DNA from: Rhytidiadelphus loreus
Taxonomy: Eukaryota > Streptophyta > Bryopsida > Hypnales > Hylocomiaceae
Direction: 5' to 3'
DNA: 64,000 nt
Assembly (NCBI GenBank): GCA_947034895.1
Contig: OX344763.1
Location: forward strand, 74,543,093-74,607,092
Position numbers and translations under genes: made by a program
Shown here: one piece after another, positions 11,126-23,027 of the stretch
How the letters are laid out: each line of letters starts with the position of its first letter
Numbering within the stretch: position 1 is the first letter of the stretch
The notes under the pieces: model-generated
What the model saw: the letters and a program-made list of their open reading frames with translations, nothing else
What the model was told of the DNA's origin: nothing
Databases searched by the model: none

Positions 11126-12720
11126 CTATAAACCAAGTTTTGTATCTAAATCGGGTACAAACATATTAGCATGTTACATGTCATAGTACAAAAATGTACA
11201 ACTTCATACAAGTTGTACAAATTGTACAACTCCAAGAACAATAGGAAATATTGGAATAAAACAACTTCCTTTAAAGTATTGCCTAAGTACTAACAATATG
11301 GAAACCTGTACAAACTGTCGCAAATATATTACAATAGGTACAATGTTAGGAACACAGTAAACATGAAGTACAAACAAGGGACAATGTATCCAAAACTTTA
11401 CCAAATAGTACAAACCTTAGATACAAAAATAGAGACAATTGAACCGAAAGGGCAACCCGAAAGATCAAGTACAATAAGAAGGACGACAATAAACATGAAG
11501 TACAAATCAAGGAATCCATATCACTTGCAAGTAACAATGTATCCGACATCTTACCAAGATGTACAAACCTAAGATACAAAAATACGGACAATACAATCGG
11601 CAGGATACTAAAGTCAAGTTGCTTTTTTGAGATCGGAATTGGTCCTAAAGTGACCCATTTATCGTTCCCACAAGGACTTAGTGGACAAATTTATTGGTAA
11701 CTGGAAAACAAGAATCAAAACACTACAGAAACCCTAGACAAACATACTCTAATCTGGTCAAAAGGTCTAAATATATTGTGATTCTAAATTCTTTCCTAAA
11801 CTCTTTCTATCTAACTTCTATGCTAACTGTAGACTAGAGCTGAAATCCGGGTAGCTAATCCAATCTTCCTATTTCTGGTCTTTTTTTATTAAGTATCCGA
11901 ATTTGAGTTTAACCTCTTATCTTAGAGGGATCTGCATATTGTGATTAGGAAGGGAGCTTAAGACCTACCCTCTGAGTTTTATAGTGTCAAGAGTGCCACT
12001 TAAAGAAAGAAAAGAAAACATCACCCATCCAATCCTACTAACTAGGTCTTCTGGGAGATTGCACGCTACGGTCGCCCCCCCATCCGATGTACAACCAAAT
12101 GCGATCAATACAGTCTGTACGACTTTTGGTATGCCATGTATTTCGGCGACTTTCTTGGTATACTGACAAAAGGTTTCTGAGTTCAAGGGCATCCACAGTC
12201 ATTGCTTCTTTGTTGCTGCTTCACTGGTTAGGTGTCCAGGTCTTTGGTGGTTAGGTTGTGTAGCTTTGATTCTTTGTTTTCAATCTTTGGTGTTCCGGTT
12301 GCGTAGTTTGATTCTTTGGTTTGACACATTAGTCAACATTGGAGTAGAACAACGGTTTTAGATATGGCTTTCAAACACTGATAGATGTCAAAGCATGTTT
12401 TAGGGTGTTCTCTTTCTATTGTTTTGAGGAGTAGTGAGGCACTGTTTGTTAGTGTGAAGGTTTGTTTGTGTGTTAGTAGGAAATTTTGATAATCCAAATA
12501 AGTGAGCTCATTTATTCAAAATTACAGTCACTCATTGCTTTTTAATAAGAGACTTCATTGCAACAAGTAAGTGGGGTCCATTTTGAATGAAATAACGCCA
12601 TTCAAGAATGCAAATGAAATTAAATGACGCTCCATATGTATCCATAAAACACACAAATCCAATTAGAAAGCAAATCCATACATAGTAGTTCGACTTATGA
12701 GATATATGTATCTCATCAGT
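11126..12720. other. Intergenic, rich in TTGTACAA motifs, no gene
   Basis: The first 500 bases hold many copies of the 8-bp palindrome TTGTACAA and its variants, including a near-perfect inverted repeat around 11196-11218, and two copies of an AACATGAAGTACAAA... segment (11360 and 11495). The rest (11600-12700) is AT-rich without coding signal. Confidence 0.4.
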
Positions 12721-15700
12721 CTAAGTTGCAGTGAACTCGGTCGCAGAATCCTCATTGGTAGAGGATTCTGAAGTCTCTCTACCCTCAGATGTTGATCCAT
12801 CTATGAATTGTAAAACATTTAGAGTGTATGTATCTTTACGGTGTTTTGGTTTATGACAACCAAAATCTGCAAAGGCTGATGCCATTTGCTCTGCATAGAC
12901 TGGAAGATCAAAACTCTTTTCAGGACTATAGAAAAGACTTTGTTTGTTCAACATCGCACCTAAGGACATCAATCTTCGATGGCTACAAACAAATATGACA
13001 GTGTTAGAATTGTAGAACATAAAGATTTCAATAAAAATAAATACTTAAAAAAAATGCAAACTTACTTATTGAATTTTCCCCTTCAAGCGAATTTCTGAGG
13101 CACCACTAGCATATCATCTGAATCATGTGCTTGAAGTGTTGGTGGTTTAGCACGAGCCTTCATCGAAGCTGGAGTAGGCTTCTTCATGGGTTTGAGGAGG
13201 GCTTCAAAGATGTCAATGTTCTCCTCCAAAGCCACAATGTGTCAGCTTGTACCACGACAAGCAGTAATTGATGCACCTGAAGTCAATGGAATATAAAATA
13301 TTAGTGAATTGAATGATTTGAAATATTGCTACTTGAATGGACAATAATGAAATTTAATATTCACCTGTTGATGTGGTGCAATCAAGAACTAAATCTCTTT
13401 CGACAGTTGTAGCTTTGATGATGAGTTGAAAAAACCGAGGATCCTTTTCACGAGCATCCCACCATGGCTTTCCGTCATTCATTGCCATATCATCCTCCTT
13501 CATGTAGTTCATCAACATATCATCTCGACCAATGTTCACACCAGCACTCTTCATTAACGATGTGCATTTGAAAGTGAAGTTGGACTTCCCTTTCCCGCCG
13601 AAGTCCTTCATGAGGAGGGTGATTCCAAACCTTTGTGTCTACAATCATGAAAACAAAATATACATTAGAAACAAATATAAAATTTCTATTAGAAAAAGGC
13701 AGTCACAACTTCAAGAGCCTTACGGTTGAATTTACCGTAGAAGTAGTATCTACTACCAAAGTCAAGTGGAGACGATTCATGCCCCACCATTCCTTCTTCT
13801 TGACCATCCGGTAAGTCTTACACAATCCCGCAATATCGCCCCTAACATCAATGCTCCATGAATAAAATACTATCATGCATCCATGGTCTTGTAAATGTTT
13901 GAATGCGAATTGAAATACCACTTGAAGAGCCTCATTTTCCAAGTCTGCGTTCCAAGTCGGTACTTTCGTTGCTGGAGAAGACAGTCCCGGAACAAGCAAG
14001 TTCTCCGGGCAGTCAAAAAATATTAGGTCCACTCTAGGCCTGGCATTTGGCACTCCGTAAAACACGCGAGGCTTCCCCACCGACAACTGGAAACACGCAA
14101 TACTTAATCCAATCAATTAACCATGCATGTAATGTTCAAGTTTATAAATTTATAAAAGATTTTGAAATTAGAAAGTCCTTCGAAATTTACCTTCTTTCAG
14201 AAGTCCATGACCTCTCTATACCAAGTTGGCGTCTCCGTCTCCATGTCTTTGATGAGGTCTTCAATTGAGATATTGATGATCAAGTCTTCACTCTTCTCCA
14301 ACTCATCATCACCAAGAACAATGACTTGTGTCCCTTGAGTGATGACGTCCTCAGTTAGCTGCGTGAGTACCTTCCTCTTGACCCCGCTTTGAGCTCCATC
14401 TTTGATGTGAGAGGGTTGGTCCACTGTCGATGATGCTGGAACGATGGCACCACCATTGTCTTTCTTTTTGCCCTTGGCTAGGAGCTTTTCTTCTTTCTCC
14501 TTCTCCTTCTCTGCCAACTTGACCAAACGTTCAGCTTCCTTCTTATTCTTTATTTCCAAAAGCACTTAGAGCTGAGCCGCTTTTTTCCTATCGTTGGCTT
14601 CCCTCTTTGCAATGGCCTTGTTCTTCTATCTATTGGTGAGTCTATAAACTCATCCACCTCCATGTCAATAGCACTAGTGCCCTCCAAAGAGTTCCGGAAT
14701 TGTACTTCCAAAGGATGAGTGTAAGAGACTGGGCGGTCAATGTACCACCTTCCACCACTAAGATGAGCGGTTGTGTAGGTGCGGAGTTGATTTGGGTTGT
14801 ACATGCAGTCCGTAGAACTACGGTCCAGCCAACTGAAAAGGAATGGAGGAAGATCGGTCCGTCCAATTGCTCCTTTTGCTTCGAGTTCATGCTTGAAGTA
14901 ACTACAACGTGAAACAAGCACAATCATTGTAGAACATATTTCTATTAGATAAGCAAGGTAGATGGCTTCTTCAGTTACCGTGTTAGATTAAGAAAGAATA
15001 TTGACTCAACAACAAATACAATAAATTCAATGATGAGAAAATGAATTCAAAAAACAAAAAGATCCAGAATCAGGAAGGCGTGTAGAAACTAATAACACCT
15101 CAATTGGAGTCCATTGAGGCATTGTCAAAACCAATATTCCACCTCATTTCAGTATGGAACTGATGCCATTACAAGCTTACAATACGAGTCAAAAGATTGA
15201 ATCTACAGAATTTCCATGTACTTGGGATGAAACAAGTACAAAGGGGATGAACCAAGTACAAAGAGGAAGAAACATACCGGAAAAGAACTCTTCGAACCGC
15301 TTGTTTGGATCCATCAAAATTCATGAAAGAGTCACTTTTCTTGAAATAGTTGGCTCCTCTAAGAACCACCAAGAATCCTTGATTCTAGATCTTTCTTCTC
15401 CATCCTTCTATGTAATCTGCCAAAAACTCAAGCTGTTGTGGAACTTTCATGTTGATGATGATATTATCATGCCTCACTACATCTTCAAAGTATTCCACTA
15501 CTGCATCTTCAATCTGTGGAAAGACAGAACCAATTTTAAATTTTAGGGCTTTAGAGCGTAGTGCTAAAATTTCAATAATTTAAAATCTAGGAAATGAATT
15601 AGAATAATAGGAATTTGAAAGGATCAAGAACAGCATACACGCGAGCACTCACTCTAACATACCAAACACATCTTTTTAAGAAGGGCCCGAGCAGCATTTC

Positions 15701-17204
15701 AGATACAAGCCATGGCGGAAACCGCCTAGTGTCATGTGATGGCAAAGAAGAGTTCCACCACTTAAAGAACTTGATCTTGTGAAATGAAGTTGTATTGCAA
15801 GTGGCCACCATTTGCAGTTTTTCCAGAGTCATCTCTGGAACCTCATTAGTGCTCCAATGCTTTTCCACCTATATAAGATCATATTTATAGTTTCAATAAA
15901 GATTAGAAATTCAACACACAACAGAACCATAAAGTCATACTGGTAGGAAATCACTTACTTCTGCTAGGAACTCAGGTCCGTAAGCGGGATTGGCCACGAT
16001 CACCAACTTGATCATTTTCACATACAACTTCGTATTCTTTTCTTTGGCTCCAATTCTCATGGCATTTACAACACCTTCATGACTCTTCTCTTCAAAGGGA
16101 GTGACCTCATTGTACCTTCTCATTGCAGCATCTGCTGCCTGTGCAATCTCTTGCTGCGATAATCCAAGGTTTCAAGAATTAGAAAACAATTTTTGTAACG
16201 ATAACAAGAAGTATAGTAGAATAATTGACAAAGGCAAAAGTGAACAAAGTAGTTCTCACCCGAAAAACAAATGACGTAAAGACCTCCACCGGCATTGAAT
16301 ACCAAGTTTTCTTCACTTTTAAAACTCCACAGCGTTTGACCTCTGATGGTTTGAGCATCTCATTGAACCTTTCCATGGGGAAAAGACCATACTTCTGAAC
16401 GCGATACAATGTGTGTACCAGATTAGTCTTCACATGGGAGTCTTTTGTCGATCTGCAATTCATACAAGGATACTTAGTCATGACTCATCCAAACATTTAT
16501 AATTCACACAAAACAAATGAAGAATTAAAAAAAAATTGCAATACTCACTTGTTGATGTCATGCATGACATGCATGACCAACTTAATCTTCCCCTTCGTGT
16601 CCAACACAATGGAGTCAACTCTACAATGCCAATCTCGTGAAGTGGAATGAAGTCTAGAAATATGGTTCATCCACGCCAAGCATTGGTGATTCCCGTCACA
16701 AACGTAAAACTTCAAGTTCTTCAAAAAACTGAGCAGAGCCATAGACTCCAAATACTTGTTGAAGATGTCACTCTTTTCTTTCCACAGCGGGCCCCATGCA
16801 TCCATTTCTTCCTTTGTAAACTCTGAGCTTTCTCTGGCCTCATTTGTTGTCGTCATATAGAATACAGCTGTTCCATCTCTATACCCATTGATGAATTCTT
16901 GCTCTAGCTTTATAAGGTCGCAAGAGAGGGTTGGTTGTACCTTAGGCATCGGCACAAGTCTGCAAAGTGGGATTTGCAGCCGAAACAAATTTTCGGGCTT
17001 CATTCTAAGGGATACGATTGTAGCCACCGAGTCTACCTTCTAGAGTCTCCGGAGCTCATCCTCCAGCAACTCCTTCTTTTCGTCTTCCACAAAGTCTTCT
17101 TCACCTTCATGCTCATCTCCGATCTCTGGTTGCTCGGTATCATCTGTTTCTAGAGTCTCAATAATTTTCTCCACTTGTGATAAATTGATAGGAGACACAT
17201 CCAT
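12721..17204 (-). pseudogene. Gene 1: ParB-like / beta-class DNA-methyltransferase-like protein, ten exons
   Basis: Inferred exons: 17204-16549, 16452-16260, 16153-15959, 15868-15653, 15513-15278, 14901-14191, 14086-13724, 13638-13365, 13276-13066, 12982-12721, all with GT..AG borders and matching phases. Exon 1 starts at ATG in an acidic stretch and carries KFYVCDGNHQCLAW (16702 region), which looks like the ParB/sulfiredoxin-type GxHR loop. A Lys/Glu-rich coiled coil (KEAERLVKLAEKEKEKEE) follows in 14901-14191. The last four exons resemble a beta-class N4C/N6A methyltransferase: VDLIFFDCPENL (motif IV position, DPPY replaced by DCPE), HLQDHGCMIVFYSW, KDPRFFQLIIKATT, then LVLDCTTSTGASITACRGTS (SAM motif I, split by an intron after STG), and IVALEEN. 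Stops: TAG after LRRL and after RRKI, TGA after MDF, TAA after AAQL, TGA 13242-13244 and TGA after KFA; a frameshift lies near 14640. The family assignment is inference, and the copy is broken. Confidence 0.6.
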
Positions 17205-17445
17205 CTGAGAATTCAAAACAGAAGATTGTTCAAGATTGACCAAATTACGAATATAAAAAACCAAATTGAAAATAAGATATAAATGCTCCAAAATTAAACA
17301 CAAATCATTACAATGAGTGTGGAAGTGCACCAACATATAAAGAATGAGGTATTTTTGAATTTGGAAAAAAAAAGTAGTTATAGGTACATTAGACATGCTA
17401 GGGTCTACTAGATTATGACTGAAAGTTAATTCCAATCAAATGGAA

Positions 17446-17929
17446 TTAGTCAATGTCAACATCATCATCTTCATCTGAGCTCAAGAGAATGAGCACAACC
17501 TCACGTGCACCTTGACTAGTACTACAAGTGCACTGACAAGTGTCCAGAAACATTGGACCATCAATCAAAGAAGGTATCTCACTATCTGAGCTATATTCAA
17601 TCTCTGAACTCTCCGGGGAGAACACAGGTGTCCTACATTGGCGTCGCCATTTCTTAAGCTCAGGAATAGAATGTGAATGTCCTTCAAGGTCACTGACTCG
17701 ACTAAGCTCAGAATGCTCTAGAGCATCTACAGCACAATCTGCAGCATCCATAACATCATCGAAGCTTACTAGGTCTTCATTTGCAGGCTCTTCTTCTTTT
17801 GAATCACTGGAGACCTCCATCATGGTATTTGCGGGTATGAAAGGCTGAGAAGGTCCAAGCGCTTGAGAGACAGGGGCAATAGTAGGCAATATAATTGATG
17901 CTGATGCATGCCGGTCATCTCCTTCTTGT
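17446..17929 (-). CDS. Acidic C-terminal exon with SUMO-interaction-like motif, partial
   Basis: The minus-strand frame from about 17929 to TAA 17446-17448 is Ser/Asp/Glu-rich, includes a CQCTC cluster, and ends REVVLILLSSDEDDDVDID. VVLIL followed by a Ser/acid run is the textbook form of a SUMO-interacting motif. It lies 240 bases upstream of gene 1 on the same strand, so it could be the end of another gene or an alternative first exon region. A possible acceptor is at 17930. The rest of the gene is not seen. No enzyme domain. Confidence 0.35.
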
Positions 17930-18278
17930 AAATTGAGAATACACCAACACAAATCCTTAGTCAATTTAAATAAAAAAGACAATCTTTGGCTTCACTTACA
18001 AAATACAATCAACTAATACTTAAGTCCAAATTTATGGCCAATTCAAAGAAGATGCAATACAATGCATGCCCATGGAGAACAAGCAGTCTATTTTCATCAT
18101 TAGGGGCAGTCCCAAAACCAAATCAATTATTTCATGCACCCAAAGATATTGATGAATCACTTTTTCAAACAAAAGACAAGATCTCCTAATCTTTGTGTAA
18201 AGTCTATACCATACTTTCTCAACGGAGGCCCAAACTTACCCCTCAAAAAAAGACGCTCAATAACGAGAGACTATATAA

Positions 18279-18376
18279 TGTACCAATTTTAGGGGGTCCC
18301 GCTGACTCCCTCCACTGATCAGTCGGATCCAACTGATTCCCAGCAAGAGTTAGCTTGACCCCCCAAAATTGGTACC
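18279..18376. mobile_element. Fold-back MITE family, copy 1
   Basis: The ends are inverted copies of GGTACCAATTTTGGGGGGTC. The interior holds CAGTCGGATCCAACTG, a slightly decayed form of the 16-bp palindrome seen intact in copies 2-4. No coding capacity. The target duplication is not clear. Confidence 0.65.
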
Positions 18377-18593
18377 CTCACAAAGCATAGAAAAAGTTTT
18401 GTTCAACAACTGGATTCCAGAAGACTACGGGAATGTGAGAACTTTGGCAACACTACAGATAGGTACATCAAGAATGCTGAAATGTACAGTCTATCAACTG
18501 GATTCAAAGCCTACTTAGAGAAAAACAACCAAAAAATGAAAGTGAAAAGGAAGACAAGCTTTTTTTGTTAAATTTCTTTAAAAATGCAAGTGG

Positions 18594-18691
18594 AGTTCCA
18601 ACTTTTGGGGGGTCAAGCCAACATCGACCTCGGTTCAGTCGGATCCGACTGATACCTGAGGACAGTCAGCGGAACCCCTGACAAGTGGTAA
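18594..18691. mobile_element. Fold-back MITE family, copy 2
   Basis: Starts GTTCCAACTTTTGGGGGGTC and ends with the inverted, diverged AACCCCTGACAAGTGGTAAC. The palindrome CAGTCGGATCCGACTG is intact in the middle. About 220 bases from copy 1. Confidence 0.6.
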
Positions 18692-19035
18692 CGTTTTGAG
18701 AATTCTAACACCACTGTCCCTACAGTCTCCAACGGCGCGACCCTCCTTACAAAAAATCGAGTACAACTAAGAGATCCTCGAGAAGTCGTAGGAACGACTT
18801 CAACTGAACAAGCCCGTCACAAGCTGACTTCAACCGAACAAGCCACAGCCCGACATACTCGAACAAACCCGTCACACTCGAACAAGCCACTGCCTGAACA
18901 ATCCACAGCCCGTCAAATTTTTGCACCCCGTTTGTGAATTCAAGCCAATTTGGCCGGCTCACTCATCTTGTCAAGATCGAGACACTCTTCCTGGCCCAGG
19001 ATTCCAACGAATGCCAACAAAGTTTCGGGGTGACG

Positions 19036-19134
19036 GGTACCAGTTCTGGGGGGGTCCTCCCACCGAAGACCAATAGTCAGTCGGATCCGACTGAGGTCAG
19101 AGGTGAGGTTGGGGGACCCCCGGAAATAGGTACC
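19036..19134. mobile_element. Fold-back MITE family, copy 3
   Basis: The GGTACC ends (19036-19041 and 19129-19134) are followed inward by AGTTCTGGGGGGG and the inverted CCCCCGGAAATA. The 16-bp BamHI-centred palindrome is at about 19078-19093. Confidence 0.65.
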
Positions 19135-19304
19135 CAGGTACGACGAATCGACGAGGTGGCTGTGGCGCTGCAGTTCAGGGAGGGCTCGGTGTCTAGTGCT
19201 ACTAAGCTCGAGGAACTTGTACTCGTGTGAGGGAGGTGGTCCAAACTAGCTCTGCGACTTGTGACAGAAATTTTGAAGAATGCCAACAAGGTTTCGGGGT
19301 GACG

Positions 19305-19402
19305 GGTACTAGTTCTGGGGGGTCCTCCCACCAAAGACTAGCAGTCAGTCGGATCCGACTGAGGTCGGAGGTGAAGTTGGGGGACCCCCAGAAACAGGTA
19401 CC
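19305..19402. mobile_element. Fold-back MITE family, copy 4
   Basis: Near-identical to copy 3 because it sits in the second unit of the 269-bp duplication. The first end has mutated to GGTACT, the far end keeps GGTACC, and the central palindrome is intact. Confidence 0.65.
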
Positions 19403-19546
19403 CAAGTACGACGAATCGACGAGGTGGCTGCGGCGCTGCAGTTCGGGGAGGGCTCGGTGTCCGGCGCTACTGAGCTCGAGGAACTCGTACTCGTGTGAGG
19501 GAGGTGGTCCAAACTAGCTCTGCGACTTGTGACAGAAATTTCAAAA

Positions 19547-20434
19547 TAGCAAGTCCAATGCCGTGGACATAGGCACTCATTTAGGGAGGAACTGGGATTT
19601 TGAAACAATGCCAAAGACACAGGCACAGAATGCAATTCCGCATCCGGCGTGTACCTCAGCCGCCCAAATCCACAAAATTTTCAAAGTTTAAAACTGTACC
19701 TCCTCATGCCGTTGTTGTGGTGTCGCCCTCCCCACCGCATTCTGCACGGTGGAATCTTCCCTCCCGCGACTTCTTGTTCCGAGTCATTCTCCCCTGCTAC
19801 ACGCACAACTCCGTATGTGAGAATCATGTAACTTTCAAGAAATGCCAAGTCCGTGTTATGCTCGGGGTGGTTATTATTTTGGAGGGGAATCCCACTCTGA
19901 TCGTTTGTATGGCTCCCTGCGCGGCAAGTTTCAGAGAATGGGAAGCTTCCGCAGCATGGACGCATGCATGCCGAGATTCCTCCATCGTCGACCCTTATCC
20001 GATGCAGTAGGTGCCGAGTCAAGTTGGGCCATGCTCCAGAGTGGGTATCCAGGCATGCTGCCCGACTACTGGAATCCAGACCGGCTCCCAACTGTGGTGT
20101 TTAAGCACGTTCGTGGTAATCTAGCGCGGTTGTGGGGATTAAGCAACATTTTCTATGGGATTAAGCAGCCCAACTATGGGGATTAAGCATCCCGACTGTG
20201 GGGATGAAGCAGCCCGACTATGGTAATTTTCTAAAAGGACTTCAATTTGACATTACTCTTCATTATTTTACATATTTTGTTTCAACCAGAAATTCGGTTA
20301 GAACCTTTAGAGATGTTATGGTATTGGGCCCTACATCTATGACGTCCATATTTGAATAGGGTTTGGGTATTGTTGGCAAAAAAAATTTTAAAAATTTAAT
20401 GGATAGAATTCATGCATAGGAGGTGCCCCACTAA
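19547..20434. other. No supported gene; short minisatellite at 20130-20222
   Basis: Several overlapping ORFs of about 100-136 codons occur on both strands (19600-20190), but none looks like a known protein and they contradict each other. At 20130-20222 a ~27-bp unit, GGGGATTAAGCAGCCCGACTAT, is repeated three to four times. Confidence 0.4.
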
Positions 20435-20890
20435 TCATGCATGAATAATTAATGAGCTAAAACCTTGACAAGAAGATGGACTAAAACGCATACACTCTAG
20501 AATGAATTGCAATAGAGAGATATCGAGATTCTTAAGTGGCACATACCCTACAGGTTGCTGTTCTTTGGTGAATTTCAATGAAAGAGGACTTATCAGAATT
20601 ACATGAGCATTGGCAGAAGTTCTTACATTCGCGGTGTCAAATTCTCTCCCTTCACATTGTCCACTAGTAGCATCCTTAGACATCTCTTCAACTACATCTT
20701 TGTTGAGGACTCCAGTGTCCTCCTCTCCACCACTAGCTGCAGTTCCAAATCGGAGTACTTTTCAAGAGTCTCCACCTACGGACTGACCTGTTCTCGAAAC
20801 CACTCTCTTTCCCCTAGTCATCCTAGCTCTTTTTCAATGTCTTCGAAGAAGAGAAATACAATGATGTATGTCTTTTCTGCCTCTTCCTAA
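20435..20890 (-). pseudogene. Degenerate coiled-coil coding remnant, unknown
   Basis: Read on the minus strand from 20890, the frame gives a Glu/Leu-rich stretch (LEKYSDLELQLVVERRTLES) interrupted by several stops and continuing in a second frame (DVVEEMSKDATSG...). The composition suggests a coiled coil from a host or transposon protein. I do not recognise it, and it could be chance. Confidence 0.2.
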
Positions 20891-21951
20891 GCTTTGGACT
20901 ATGAATAGGAGGTCTTTGAGTCTCTACAAGCATGTAGTGAGACATGACTACATGGAAGAAATGGACTTGAACTAAATCATGTGTCTCTAACTACGGCAGG
21001 ATGATGGCTAAAATGAAGAGCACTTGATCCCTCTTATGTGTTCCAAGACAAACCAATGAGTATTATATGTAAATCAATGACAAGTGTGTGGATGTGGAAC
21101 TTGACGGTTGATGTAGGGTGTAGGGTACTTAGATGTGTCATTGGAATTCAAAATTAAGTTTGGAACCCCAAGCCCCGAGGAGCCGACATTTAATGGTGGC
21201 TTTGGCAGTTCACTAGGCCTAAACCGCCGCAAAGCTCTTGTCAGATTGTATTTCATCCGTGTGTGAATTGACCATCTTCATGATTCTTAAAGATCTATGT
21301 GTCATAATATCGCCGTCGGTTTGCATGCAATAGTTTTTATTGAAGTAGACCTGGCCATTTCTTCCTGCTTCCCAACTGCGTTAGTGAAGTAGTCCAAGCA
21401 TGTTACCCATGTGTAAGTCCAATCTCCCACATGCGGCAATTCATATCCATTGTTTTATGACAGTTTTTAGGTAGACTACATCATTATGGTTTGGATTCCA
21501 AGCGCCTCAATAAAGTACTCCGATGGATTGGAACGCAAGACCGTAAACCTCAATCTCCACAAGAAATCATTAAAAATATTGGACATCAACAACACTTAAT
21601 GAAAGTGGGAAATAAATTTATTGTAGATGGATTCAATAGATTCTGTGTGACTCTATTAATGTAATATTGAACCAGACAATATAATTGTCTTCGGCGTTTT
21701 AGAGATTTTTACAGAATTGAATTCCTTGAACACAATTATTACTCCCAAAGGAGCATTGGAATAAGCATAGCATTAAATGAAGGTACCCTAGGACACGGGA
21801 ACCCAGAAATATGATTTCAATACAAACTAATAAGTGTAGCATTGAAATAGGTAGTGAGGGTATTGAGATATTGGAAAAGGTCTTTGGTACCTTGTTTCAC
21901 ATGTAGGATTCATTGCCCTTCTTTGTAGTGGTCTCTTAGGAGATTCAGAGG
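20891..21951. other. Intergenic, no gene seen
   Basis: AT-rich, with no reading frame or repeat I can support. It may hold the promoter or 5' part of the ORF at 21952. Confidence 0.35.
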
Positions 21952-22686
21952 ATGGCTTGCATTCGAGTTGATGGTTATGAGGTCCCGGTGGTGTTTCCGC
22001 TAGGAGAGGGAGGACGTGCTAAAGTTATATTACACCTTCTCCATGTCCGTTTCAGGTTTGTAGAAGCCTCCATCTATGTTGAAGAGGAAAAGATGTCTAA
22101 ATCAGGTCAAGTGCAGCAGTCTGTCCCTGTTATGAGGTCTGTGGAAGATGGAATGAAGTGTTGGTACCTTGGCTCGGGAAACTATAGAGCATACGGACTT
22201 CTTCTTTCTATTTTAGTTCCATCTACTGAGATTCCTAGCCGCCAATCTGATAATTCAACAGTTGAGAAGCCTTACATTGCTCATGCCGTTTCACCTAGTT
22301 TCCCTCATGACGTTTCGCCGTACTTTCCAAAGCATGTAGTACTTCGTGAAGTGAAACTTGAGAAATTAGATGGAATTATAGAATTGTCTAGTGAATCAGA
22401 AGGAGAGTCTCCTAACTTCATTCCTCAAAACAAAGCAGGTTCCAACCAGAATACATCAGTGAAAATGACTCTTGTGAATTCAGGATGCAGTACCCCTTCA
22501 CAAAGTCAGTCAAAGTCTTTGTTCTCCCGTCCTCCATTGCATCCATTTCCAGCTAATAGAGTGAGTATTATGGAGTGTTTGAATAGACTAGCGACCATGC
22601 ATAGATCTCGAAATGAACTATCTATGATGGACCTAAATGCTATGGAACACCATCATGTGCAATTCCTTCCACCAATATTCCACTAG
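21952..22686 (+). CDS. Unknown 244-residue protein, intact
   Basis: One uninterrupted frame from ATG 21952 to TAG 22684-22686, which is unusual in this window. The N-terminal half looks globular (GYEVPVVFPLGEGGRAKVIL, then CWYLGSGNYRAYGLLLSILV). The second half is Ser/Pro-rich and contains IIELSSESEGES, a possible SUMO-interacting motif, and an SQSQSKS tract. No family recognised. CACTA-like terminal sequences follow within 350 bases, so it may be an accessory ORF of a CACTA element. That is inference from position. An upstream exon cannot be excluded. Confidence 0.45.
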   Translation: MACIRVDGYEVPVVFPLGEGGRAKVILHLLHVRFRFVEASIYVEEEKMSKSGQVQQSVPVMRSVEDGMKCWYLGSGNYRAYGLLLSILVPSTEIPSRQSDNSTVEKPYIAHAVSPSFPHDVSPYFPKHVVLREVKLEKLDGIIELSSESEGESPNFIPQNKAGSNQNTSVKMTLVNSGCSTPSQSQSKSLFSRPPLHPFPANRVSIMECLNRLATMHRSRNELSMMDLNAMEHHHVQFLPPIFH

Positions 22687-22698
22687 TAAATTTCTCTC

Positions 22699-22720
22699 AA
22701 CCTCGTGTTCGAACGAGGTT
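22699..22720. other. Small inverted repeat after the 22.7-kb ORF
   Basis: AACCTCGT and its complement ACGAGGTT are separated by GTTCGA, just after the stop codon of the unknown ORF. It could form a short hairpin in the 3' UTR. Confidence 0.5.
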
Positions 22721-22861
22721 TACAACCGCTTTTGTCAACTCTGCTGAGAAAAATTATATAAGGTTGAGCCTGTGAAAACAACTACGATGCAACTAGAAAA
22801 CAACTACACTGCAACTATCGTAATTTGTGTCCACAGTGACTCAAAACTTGCAGTCGCAAAA

Positions 22862-23027
22862 CCCCCTTTTTTCTTCTAGTGTTACAAGATATTTGTGTCC
22901 TTATAGTAAAATTTTACTAGAAAGACACAAGTATCTTGTAAATTCTTACTGAAAATCTCTTAAAAAGGTCATTACTTAAAATGTTATCTCTAGGACTATA
23001 CTTAAAACACCCCTTTCTCTTGTAGTG
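22862..23027. mobile_element. CACTA-like terminal repeats around a 60-base hairpin
   Basis: Two similarly oriented ends, CCCCCTTTTTTCTTCTAGTG (to 22880) and CCCCTTTCTCTTGTAGTG (to 23027), read on the minus strand as CACTAGAAG and CACTACAAG, the signature of CACTA (En/Spm) element termini. Between them, 22882-22941 is an inverted repeat with two 30-base arms matching at 27 positions (left arm starts TTACAAGATA, right arm ends TATCTTGTAA). The matching left end of an element was not found. Confidence 0.5.

Larger units (their letters stand above)
19009..19546. repeat. 269-bp tandem duplication carrying two more MITE copies
   Basis: Two units, 19009-19277 and 19278-19546, are offset by exactly 269 bases. 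Each has a fold-back element (19036-19134 and 19305-19402) with GGTACC ends, G-runs and an intact CAGTCGGATCCGACTG palindrome. Each is followed by a GC-rich piece (GACGAATCGACGAGGTGG...). The open frames across the unit are by-products of the repeat. Confidence 0.8.

Noticed and set aside
19600..20186. Overlapping 100-136 codon ORFs
   Set aside because: They lie on opposite strands over the same DNA, and none has recognisable sequence.
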